Source: Allorhizobium ampelinum S4
Lineage (GTDB): Bacteria; Pseudomonadota; Alphaproteobacteria; Rhizobiales; Rhizobiaceae
Assembly: GCF_000016285.1 (NCBI RefSeq)
Contig: NC_011989.1
Span: forward strand, 65,001-129,000
Length of the DNA: 64,000 bases
Direction: 5' to 3'
In this document: in pieces, positions 57,643 through 64,000 of the stretch
How the letters are laid out: the number at the start of each line of letters is the position of its first letter
Position numbering within the stretch: the first letter of the stretch is position 1
The notes under the pieces: generated by a model
Database searches by the model: none
What the model saw: only the letters and a program-made list of their open reading frames with translations
What the model was told of the DNA's origin: nothing
Made by a program: the position numbers and the translations under genes

Positions 57643-58014
57643 TCAAACGGTGTCGGGCAGGAACATGCGATAGAGACCATTGTCGTCGGCAAGGAAGCCC
57701 GAAGGACGCTCGATGACCGGTGATCCATCCTCCTCGCTTGAGGACATGGCATCGAGCCAATTGGCCGGTAGTCGCTCTTCTTCCTTGACGTCGTCTGCCT
57801 TGATCTCGGCAATTTCCTCGATCATTTCGGCAGAAAGAGGTGGAATTTCCTCCCTCGGCAGTTGGCGTTGAGGGGTGGAGAACAGGAACCCGATCTGCTG
57901 GCTGTCGTCATGTGCCGCTCCGAGCCGCACAGTCCGTTCCACAGGATAGGTCTGGGCGGAAGGCGCTGAGGAAAGCAAAACACCGTCTCTCGCAATTGAT
58001 GCAGTATCCATCAT
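57643..58014 (-). CDS. hypothetical acidic protein
   Basis: A protein of about 123 residues of unknown family. It is strongly acidic in the middle (SAEMIEEIAEIKADDVKEEERLP split here as SAEMIEEIAEI and KADDVKEEE) and has no signal peptide or membrane segment. It converges with nadV. The start (58014) lacks a clear ribosome site; a GTG at 58035 is an alternative. Confidence 0.5.
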   Translation of the reverse strand: MMDTASIARDGVLLSSAPSAQTYPVERTVRLGAAHDDSQQIGFLFSTPQRQLPREEIPPLSAEMIEEIAEIKADDVKEEERLPANWLDAMSSSEEDGSPVIERPSGFLADDNGLYRMFLPDTV

Positions 58015-58357
58015 GGTCACACAGGTCAGGCGCACATGGCTTCATCCATGGTCGCTATGGCTTCACTTTGAACGGGCAATGGCTTGGATGCGCACACATC
58101 GTTGCGCCCGGCCTGTCCCATCGATCTTTGGCAGCCGGCTCGAGCTTTCGTCCGTTCTGCTGCCAGGGCAAAAGCTAGGCCGAAATCTTTAAGGAAATAC
58201 TGATGAAACCGGCATTGCCGGAAAGATATATTTTACCTTGACGGACGTCAGCCCTCGTTGAGATCGCACCCTTTGAGTGATGAAATCCAGGTGCTGCGGA
58301 GCTTGCAACAGCGCCCGTTTTTGATAGGCATGGGCCAACAAGGATGAGGTGGCACCC
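58015..58357. other. 343-base gap
   Basis: No supported gene or clear repeat is seen. It holds the upstream regions of two divergent genes. Confidence 0.4.
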
Positions 58358-58717
58358 ATGACGATCACGCTTTATGGCATCAAGAATTGCGACACGATGA
58401 AAAAGGCGCGGACCTGGCTGGAGACGGCGGGTATCGATTATGCCTTTCACGACTACAAGGCCAAGGGCATAGACCGCGCCAGCCTCCAGGCCTGGAGTGC
58501 CAAGCTTGGCTGGGAGGTGTTGCTGAACCGGGCGGGTACGACGTTCAAGAAGCTCCCTGATGAAGCCAAGATCGATATGAATGAAGAAAAGGCTCTGGAT
58601 CTGATGTTGGCCCAACCGTCTATGATCAAGCGCCCGGTTCTGGACAAGGACGGGACGCTGACGGTGGGGTTCAAGCCGGAGCAATATCAGGCTGTTTTCG
58701 CAGGTACCGGGTTTTAA
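58358..58717 (+). CDS. ArsC/Spx-like (YffB) reductase family protein
   Basis: A 119-residue thioredoxin-fold protein. TLYGIKNCDTMKKARTWLE carries a single N-terminal Cys (about 11) with CxxM in place of CxxC, as in YffB rather than true arsenate reductase; KRPVLDKDGTLTVGF is the family proline loop. ATG 58358 follows aggtggcaccc. It is probably a glutathione-dependent thiol reductase, not arsenic resistance. Located 48 bases before ybaK. Confidence 0.88.
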   Translation: MTITLYGIKNCDTMKKARTWLETAGIDYAFHDYKAKGIDRASLQAWSAKLGWEVLLNRAGTTFKKLPDEAKIDMNEEKALDLMLAQPSMIKRPVLDKDGTLTVGFKPEQYQAVFAGTGF

Positions 58718-58765
58718 ATTTCGGTCCGATGCTCCAGGGTCTACATCGCTGTAACGAGGCAAATA

Positions 58766-59239
58766 ATGTCGAAATCGACCCGCGCCACGCTGGCAATGGA
58801 AAAGGCTGGCCTGGCCTTTACCGTGCATCACTACGATTACGATCCGAACGCCGAGCGTATCGGCCTTCAGGCGGCGGAAGCGATTGGCGAGGAGCCGCGC
58901 CGGGTGCTGAAAACCCTGATGGCGGAGGTGGATGGCAAGCCTGTCTGCGTCGTCCTGCCCTCCGATCAGGAGGTCAGCATGAAGAAACTGGCCGCCGCCA
59001 TCGGCGGCAAGCATGCCGCGATGATGAAGCCCGCCGCTGCCGAAAAGCTCACCGGCTTCGTCGTCGGCGGCATCAGCCCTTTCGGTCAGAAAAAATCGGT
59101 GCCGACCGTGATCGAGCTCTCGGCGCTCAATGAGTCGCATGTCTATCTAAACGGTGGCCAGCGTGGCTTGCAGGTCCGGTTGGAGCCGAAGGCGGCGCAG
59201 GCCGCGCTCAATGCCATTGCAGCATCGGTTATTGCCTGA
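58766..59239 (+). CDS. ybaK: Cys-tRNA(Pro)/Cys-tRNA(Cys) deacylase
   Basis: A 157-residue editing protein that hydrolyses mischarged Cys-tRNA(Pro). The substrate pocket LPSDQEVSMKKLAAAIGGK with the essential Lys and the GGISPFGQKK loop are diagnostic. Its length is normal. It may be cotranscribed with the ArsC-like gene. Confidence 0.93.
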   Translation: MSKSTRATLAMEKAGLAFTVHHYDYDPNAERIGLQAAEAIGEEPRRVLKTLMAEVDGKPVCVVLPSDQEVSMKKLAAAIGGKHAAMMKPAAAEKLTGFVVGGISPFGQKKSVPTVIELSALNESHVYLNGGQRGLQVRLEPKAAQAALNAIAASVIA

Positions 59240-59436
59240 AGGTAGATTGTCTGGCGGTGTTTTTTGCCTTCAATTCTGTATGAAATGACCTATCTCTGTC
59301 TCGTGATCATGTGGGTCTTCAGCTCACCGCTGATCCGGTACCGGTGGGGACCGGATTGACGCAGCCGGAAGCCTCCGCGGCCTCTGCGCGATTGAAAAGC
59401 GTAGATGCTTTCGTTTCGAAAACCAGGAAAAAATCT

Positions 59437-60687
59437 ATGACCCTGCCTGATGTCTCAAATTCCATCGATCCGGTAAAGCTCGACAAACTGGCCGAAGTGG
59501 CCGTCAAGGTTGGTCTACGGCTGGTGCCGGGCCAGGATCTGGTGATCACCGCACCGCTGAACGCGCTGCCGCTGGTGCGCAACATTACTCGTCATGCCTA
59601 TATGGTCGGTGCCGGTCTTGTGACGACCTTCTATTCGGATGAAGAGACGACGCTGGCCCGTTATGCCCATGGCGCGGATGCCAGTTTCGACAGGGCTTCC
59701 GGCTGGCTTTACGAGGGCATGGCCAAGGCCTATGCGGGGGGTGCGGCGCGGTTGGCGATTTCCGGCGATAATCCCATGTTGCTTGCCAGTCAGGACCCCG
59801 CGAAGGTGGCGCGAGCCAACAAGGCCAATTCAATTGCCTTTAAGCCTGCCTTGGAGCCGATTTCCAATTTCGACATCAACTGGAATATCTCGTCCTATCC
59901 CAACCCATCTTGGGCCGCTCAGGTGTTTCCGGATCTGCCCCTGGATGAGGCGGTGAAAAAGCTGGCGGATGCGATTTTTGCTGCCTCCCGGGTCGATCAG
60001 CCCGATCCGGTCGCGGCCTGGATGGCTCATAATGGTGAGTTGGCCAAGCGTTCGGCCTGGTTGAATGGCGAGCGGTTCTCAAGTCTGCATTTCACCGGCC
60101 CCGGCACGGATCTGCGGGTTGGCCTGGCCGATGGCCACGAATGGCACGGCGGTGCCTCCACGGCCAAGAATGGCATTACCTGCAATCCGAATATCCCGAC
60201 GGAAGAGGTGTTCACCACGCCACATGCGCTGAAAGTGGACGGCGTTGTCTCCTCCACCAAGCCGTTATCGCATCAGGGCACGCTGATCGACAATATCCAG
60301 GTGCGGTTCGAAGCGGGCCGGATCGTCGAGGCCAAGGCTTCGCGCGGCGAGGAAGTGCTCAATAAGGTCTTGGACACCGACGAGGGCGCCCGGCGTCTGG
60401 GAGAAGTGGCACTGGTGCCGCATTCATCGCCGATTTCGGCGTCCGGCATCCTGTTCTACAACACGCTGTTTGACGAAAACGCCTCGTGCCACATCGCGCT
60501 TGGCCAGTGCTATTCCAAATGCTTCCTGGACGGAGCATCGCTGACGCCGGAGCAGATCAAAGCCCAGGGCGGCAATTCGTCGTTGATCCATATCGACTGG
60601 ATGATCGGTTCCGACAAGGTCGATATTGACGGCGTGAAAGCGGATGGCACAACGGTGCCCGTGATGCGCAAGGGCGAATGGGCCTGA
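59437..60687 (+). CDS. M29-family aminopeptidase
   Basis: A 416-residue metallo-aminopeptidase (aminopeptidase T/AmpS type). The dinuclear metal ligands lie in the C-terminal domain: NIPTEEVFTTPH (Glu/His), GARRLGEVALVP (Glu), FYNTLFDENASCHIALG (Asp/His) and SLIHIDWMIG (His/Asp). ATG 59437 is chosen, with aggaaa before it; the longer frame upstream has no site and no family sequence. It is a cytosolic peptide-processing enzyme. Confidence 0.92.
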   Translation: MTLPDVSNSIDPVKLDKLAEVAVKVGLRLVPGQDLVITAPLNALPLVRNITRHAYMVGAGLVTTFYSDEETTLARYAHGADASFDRASGWLYEGMAKAYAGGAARLAISGDNPMLLASQDPAKVARANKANSIAFKPALEPISNFDINWNISSYPNPSWAAQVFPDLPLDEAVKKLADAIFAASRVDQPDPVAAWMAHNGELAKRSAWLNGERFSSLHFTGPGTDLRVGLADGHEWHGGASTAKNGITCNPNIPTEEVFTTPHALKVDGVVSSTKPLSHQGTLIDNIQVRFEAGRIVEAKASRGEEVLNKVLDTDEGARRLGEVALVPHSSPISASGILFYNTLFDENASCHIALGQCYSKCFLDGASLTPEQIKAQGGNSSLIHIDWMIGSDKVDIDGVKADGTTVPVMRKGEWA

Positions 60688-60696
60688 AAATGCATT

Positions 60697-60727
60697 CGGC
60701 CTGCGTTTGATAAACGCAGGCCGGTTT
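60697..60727 (+). terminator. terminator of the M29 aminopeptidase gene
   Basis: cggcctgcgttt (60697-60708) pairs with aaacgcaggccg (60712-60723), with a 3-base loop, then gtttc. It is 10 bases after the stop. Confidence 0.8.
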
Positions 60728-60791
60728 CATCGAAATAGAGACCCGCGCACCAAATGTGGTGCGCGAAAGTCGTCATAAATTTTTAAATTTG

Positions 60792-60839
60792 TTGCATAAT
60801 TTTCTCTTTAAGCCGGTTCCGGTCTAAAGAATTATGCAG
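60792..60839. repeat. 48-bp palindromic intergenic repeat, copy B
   Basis: ttgcataatttt (left) pairs with attatgcag (right), and ctttaagccgg pairs with ccggtctaaag inside. Same length as copy A at 8334-8381. It lies between the M29 and DUF6481 genes. Confidence 0.78.
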
Positions 60840-60848
60840 TAAGGCCGA

Positions 60849-61229
60849 TCAGCCCTGTCTGGCCTTACGGTTGGCATAACGCTGATCGCGTTGCGCCTTG
60901 CGGGTGGCTTCGTCTTCAAGCAGACGGGAAATTCTGGCTTTTTCAGCGGCGTCGCGGGCATCGGCTTCAGCTGTTGCTTCAGCGGCAAGTGCGGCTTCAC
61001 GAGCAGCAGTCTCGGCTGCAAGCTGTTGCTGTTCCTGCAATTTTGTCTGTTCGCGCTCGGCGCGCCGTGCTTCTCTGGCCTCGGCTATCGCCTGGCGCTC
61101 TGCCTGGCGGGCGAGACGGGTTGGTTCCGACGCTTCCTGCGCGGCCTTATAGGCCTGAAGGAGAGCGGCCTTTGCGTCGGCAGCGGTTGTACGGCGGTCG
61201 ACGACTTCATTTTTTCGGCTATTTTTCAA
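60849..61229 (-). CDS. DUF6481-like small charged protein
   Basis: A 126-residue, Ala/Glu/Arg-rich, probably helical or coiled-coil protein. It begins MKNSRKNEVVDRRTTAADAK and has long runs of the type EAREARRAEREQTKLQEQQ, ending RYANRKARQG; this fits DUF6481-like rhizobial proteins. The start codon is TTG (61229). The gene is 33 bases after a second small charged-protein gene, so they may be cotranscribed. Function unknown; nucleic-acid or ribosome binding is a guess from charge. Confidence 0.7.
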   Translation of the reverse strand: MKNSRKNEVVDRRTTAADAKAALLQAYKAAQEASEPTRLARQAERQAIAEAREARRAEREQTKLQEQQQLAAETAAREAALAAEATAEADARDAAEKARISRLLEDEATRKAQRDQRYANRKARQG

Positions 61230-61262
61230 AGAGATGTTCCAGTTGTAGATAGGGCCTGCAAA

Positions 61263-61487
61263 TCAGGCTTTTCGGGTCGTTTTGGCAGCAGTCGCGGCGT
61301 CAGCCATCTGCTGGTCCTGCAATTCCTTGGCAAGCCTTGCTTCGCGCAGCCTGAGGGTTTTTTCTTCACGGGCAAGCACGAGCGAATCCTGTTCTTCCAC
61401 GGCACGACCGCGCGCGAAGAACTGCGACTGCTCCTTGTCAAAAGCGATTTCCGCCTGCTGACGTGATTTACTATAGTTTTCTGCCAT
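61263..61487 (-). CDS. small charged hypothetical protein
   Basis: A 74-residue protein, helical and charged (SKSRQQAEIAFDKEQSQFF, REEKTLRLREARLAKELQD). ATG 61487 follows aaggcgcg. It resembles its downstream partner in composition rather than sequence. No known domain. Confidence 0.65.
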   Translation of the reverse strand: MAENYSKSRQQAEIAFDKEQSQFFARGRAVEEQDSLVLAREEKTLRLREARLAKELQDQQMADAATAAKTTRKA

Positions 61488-61823
61488 GGGGTCGCGCCTT
61501 TCTGGGTGGCAGCGCCGCGTGCCGGGCATGGCGCGCAAAAAACGCTACGACATTCTGCGCCGTGTACATCAAGTGTACGTGAGGCCGCTGTGACACTTAT
61601 TACGAAGGCTCAAAGATGCAGATCACATCCTTGCCCTGAAGACATTTCACATATCTCAAAGACAACAAGGACTTGAGATGTTTGCAAAAGGCATAGGAAT
61701 TGCCATCTTCACGGTCTCTTCGCATACCATCTGCTGCATATTTCATGTGCGACCCGAACCGGGCGCAAGAGGTTATGCAACAGGAAATCGTGTGAGCGCG
61801 GTCTGCGACGGCGCGGCAGGCAA
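61488..61823. other. gap between small charged-protein operon and cold-shock gene
   Basis: No reliable gene. Open frames on the plus strand here run into the cspA terminator and lack family likeness. A direct/inverted 'gtgtac' pair at about 61563-61580 (gtgtacatcaagtgtac) lies in the promoter region of the charged-protein operon and could be a regulator site. Confidence 0.4.
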
Positions 61824-61854
61824 TAAAAAAGGCCAGGCAAACTGCCTGACCTTG
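61824..61854 (-). terminator. terminator of the cold-shock gene
   Basis: On the minus strand aaggtcaggca pairs with tgcctggcctt around a GTT-type loop, followed by a T-run (61829-61824). Confidence 0.85.
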
Positions 61855-61915
61855 GTTGGATCATGCTCTCAACAATGCCAGTACATCCGTGGTCAAAGGA
61901 AAGCCGAACCTTATA

Positions 61916-62125
61916 TTAAGCAGCCTGGAGATTGCAGGCCGACATCTTGCCGGACTTGTTGTCGCGTTCCATGTCGTAGGCGATCTTCTGGCCTTCGACG
62001 ATTTCACGCATACCAGCGCGTTCAACAGCAGAGATATGCACGAATGCATCTGGGCCGCCATTGTCAGGCTGAATGAAGCCGAAGCCCTTAGTGGAATTAA
62101 ACCATTTAACTGTGCCAGTGGTCAT
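61916..62125 (-). CDS. cspA: cold-shock protein (CspA family)
   Basis: A 69-residue single cold-shock domain. RNP1 KGFGFIQ and RNP2 AFVHISAVE are intact, with the TGTVKWFNSTKG start. It binds single-stranded RNA and DNA as an RNA chaperone. ATG 62125 follows aaaggg. Its leader (62126 upward) is long, as usual for cold-shock genes. Confidence 0.96.
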   Translation of the reverse strand: MTTGTVKWFNSTKGFGFIQPDNGGPDAFVHISAVERAGMREIVEGQKIAYDMERDNKSGKMSACNLQAA

Positions 62126-62449
62126 GATGAACCCTTTCATAGCATATTGAGTGACCACAGCGCATAACGCCGTGGATGAGGATAGCGATTTTTGAAAGGA
62201 AGGTTCGTTCAGGGCGCGGTGCTAATTGCGCGGTAACCAAAGCTCAGCAAGCAAATATCGATGACCAATAGATACCCCCTCAAGGCGGCCATGTCAACCA
62301 AAGCTTTGAATTTATTATGATCCGCCTTTTTCCCAAGCCATGGTCAAGGGGTCCAAAGCCTTGTATCCGCACCGTAATCTCTGTCTGTGCGGCACCGCGT
62401 TCAAACGTCCATTCTGTCGCTCGTGACTGTGCCGTTTGCACTCTTTTGG
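62126..62449. other. gap between cspA and xseA with likely cspA leader
   Basis: No gene is seen. The left half is probably the promoter and long 5' leader of cspA (minus strand); the right half follows the xseA stop. Confidence 0.45.
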
Positions 62450-64000
62450 TTAGAAAAGACTACCCTGTCCGGCGGGTGGCTCCGACTTTTTCGGCGATTT
62501 GGGCAAGGGATTCGGCCTTCCCGGGGCTGGGGTTGTCGTTGCGGAAGCGGCTTGCGGTGGAGGTGACGCCTTATCACCCTCTCCGGTCACAGCGGAAACC
62601 CGGCCATCGGCAAATTCGATGGCGATGGCTCGTCCATCCTCAAGTCCCGCCGCACGCGACAGGGGCCGATCATCCTGCCCACGGATTACGGCATAGCCGC
62701 GCATCAGGACATTCTTGTAGGACAGCGATTGCAGCATCCGGTCATGGGCCGAGACCGTGGAGCGGGCGCGGCGCAGATCGTTGATAACAGCGCTGTCGGC
62801 CCGGCGCGAAAAGCTGTCCAGCCGGTCTCTCGAGCGTCCCGTTTGCGCTTTCAGCCGGGCCGGAACCGCCGTCAATGTTGCATCGATCCGTCCGAGATTG
62901 GCTTTTTGCCGCTCGATCAGCCGTTCGATAATCCGGTCAGAAAGGGCGGCGCGTTCGCTGACCCGCTGTCGGCGTTCCACCAGGCGGCGCACCAGCATAT
63001 CCGGCGACAATTTGGCGGCGGCCCGCTCGAAGCTTTGCCGCTTGGTCATGGTGTTCAGTTCCAGGCTACGGCCAAGACCGCTGGCGGCTTCATCGAAACG
63101 GCGGCGCGGCAGCGCCAGCAATTGATCGAGAGAGGGCAGGGCGCGGGCCAGCGCCCGCAGGTTCTGGCGGCGATGATCCATCTGGCGGTTGACGGCGCCT
63201 GCCAGTCGGGCAGCAAGCCCGGCCAGTTGCGCTTCCAGATCCGCCTTGACCGGCACCGCCATTTCAGCCGCGCCTGTCGGTGTTGGTGCCCGGACATCGG
63301 CTGCATAGTCGATCAGTGTCCAGTCCGTTTCATGGCCGACCGCCGAAATCAGCGGAATGGCGCTGGCGGCGGCGGCGCGCACCACTGCTTCGTCGTTGAA
63401 GCTCCACAGGTCTTCAAGGCTGCCGCCACCGCGCGCAACGATCAGCACATCCGGCCTTGGGATGACACCATCAGGCTGAAAGGCATTGAAGCCGTTGATG
63501 GCGTTGGCAACTTCGTCGCCGGAGCCTTCACCCTGCACTTTGACGGGCCAGACCAGGACATGCACGGGAAAGCGGTCGGAAATCCGGTGAAGAATGTCGC
63601 GGATCACAGCGCCGGTGGGCGATGTGACGACGCCGATGACCTTTGGCATAAAGGGCAGCAATTGCTTGGTGGCCGGATCGAACAGGCCCTCCGCCGTAAA
63701 GCGACGTTTGCGCTCCTCGATCAGCGCCATCAGGGCTCCAGCGCCAGCCGGTTCCATCTGCTCGATGACGATCTGGTATTTGGACGAGCCGGGAAAGGTG
63801 GTGATGCGGCCCGTGGCGATCACTTCCATGCCCTCTTCGGGCCGGTATTTCAGCTTGGAAAACGAGCCCTTCCAGATCACCGCGTCGATCCGCGCCTTGT
63901 CGTCCTTAAGCGAAAAATAGGCATGGCCGGAGGAATGCTGGCCTCGAAAGCCGGAAATTTCGCCGCGCACCCGCACCTGGTCGAAGGCGGTTTCGATGGT
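62450..64000 (-). CDS. xseA: exodeoxyribonuclease VII large subunit (5' end outside window)
   Basis: At least 516 residues of the large subunit; the start lies beyond 64000, as the frame stays open with the family sequence [20 protein letters not shown] at the edge. The OB-fold DNA-binding part is followed by the catalytic domain ([56 protein letters not shown] shown as shorter motifs GGGSLEDLW and AVGHETD). The C-terminus carries a long coiled-coil and a Pro/Ala-rich tail. With XseB it degrades single-stranded DNA. Confidence 0.95.
   Translation of the reverse strand, partial: TIETAFDQVRVRGEISGFRGQHSSGHAYFSLKDDKARIDAVIWKGSFSKLKYRPEEGMEVIATGRITTFPGSSKYQIVIEQMEPAGAGALMALIEERKRRFTAEGLFDPATKQLLPFMPKVIGVVTSPTGAVIRDILHRISDRFPVHVLVWPVKVQGEGSGDEVANAINGFNAFQPDGVIPRPDVLIVARGGGSLEDLWSFNDEAVVRAAAASAIPLISAVGHETDWTLIDYAADVRAPTPTGAAEMAVPVKADLEAQLAGLAARLAGAVNRQMDHRRQNLRALARALPSLDQLLALPRRRFDEAASGLGRSLELNTMTKRQSFERAAAKLSPDMLVRRLVERRQRVSERAALSDRIIERLIERQKANLGRIDATLTAVPARLKAQTGRSRDRLDSFSRRADSAVINDLRRARSTVSAHDRMLQSLSYKNVLMRGYAVIRGQDDRPLSRAAGLEDGRAIAIEFADGRVSAVTGEGDKASPPPQAASATTTPAPGRPNPLPKSPKKSEPPAGQGSLF

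Noticed and set aside
58358..58717. Arsenate reductase (arsenic resistance)
   Set aside because: The protein is the CxxM YffB/Spx-like branch, and no arsenic transporter or ArsR is next to it.
61678..62076. A 132-codon plus-strand frame after the charged-protein operon
   Set aside because: It runs through the cspA terminator and the end of cspA on the other strand; no domain or ribosome site is seen.

Overview
The window is a rhizobial chromosome segment, most like the Agrobacterium/Allorhizobium/Rhizobium group. The evidence is gene order and family content: an SRP RNA directly before dnaX, a cycM-kdsB-pheA cluster, a glpRDSTPQUV-type glycerol locus, an idhA/iolR/iolC/iolD/iolE/iolB inositol locus with the rhizobial IolC fusion, a truncated second FtsZ, and a small RNA with three anti-Shine-Dalgarno loops of the rhizobial alpha-r14 (NfeR1) type. 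No species name can be proved from the sequence alone.

Layout. 1-3020: the 3' part of an rRNA operon (23S, 5S, initiator tRNA, terminator), then a scrap of an IS3-family insertion sequence. 3353-7198: a small sugar/organic-acid island with an MFS transporter, a DapA-superfamily lyase/aldolase and a divergent LacI regulator sharing a perfect palindromic operator. 7244-8248: a secreted L,D-transpeptidase-like protein. 8476-16532: myo-inositol catabolism (idhA, iolR, iolC, iolD, a small membrane protein, iolE, iolB). 16529-17423: two unknown genes. 17536-25018: a group-ECF11 sigma factor and its ChrR-type zinc anti-sigma factor with a divergent FAD-protein/DUF1365/cyclopropane-fatty-acid-synthase operon and a nearby SDR/DUF3833/SDR operon. 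This gene set is the one tied to singlet-oxygen and lipid responses in alphaproteobacteria, and promoter-like sequences of the matching type lie before all three operons. 25102-33620: the glycerol / glycerol-3-phosphate regulator, dehydrogenase and ABC uptake system.

33774-47379 is mostly housekeeping: cytochrome c (cycM), kdsB, pheA, a GH3 glycosidase, nudC, a HIT protein, SRP RNA, dnaX, ybaB, small redox and stress proteins, a GNAT/XRE-cupin pair, truncated ftsZ and lepA. 47465-57589: ribonuclease D, a phosphonate-monoester-hydrolase-like sulfatase-superfamily enzyme, the alpha-r14-like sRNA, phosphomannomutase, a thioesterase, an AEC transporter, a 724-residue low-complexity protein, and nicotinamide phosphoribosyltransferase. 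57643-64000: ArsC-like and YbaK-like proteins, an M29 aminopeptidase, two small charged coiled-coil-like proteins, a cold-shock protein, and xseA, which runs off the right edge.

Functionally, the left half is a set of self-contained catabolic modules (sugar acid, inositol, glycerol), each with its own regulator and recognisable operator-like repeats, interrupted by the ECF11 stress/lipid module. The right half is core metabolism and information processing. A roughly 48-bp palindromic repeat occurs three times in gene gaps (near 8334, 56083 and 60792).
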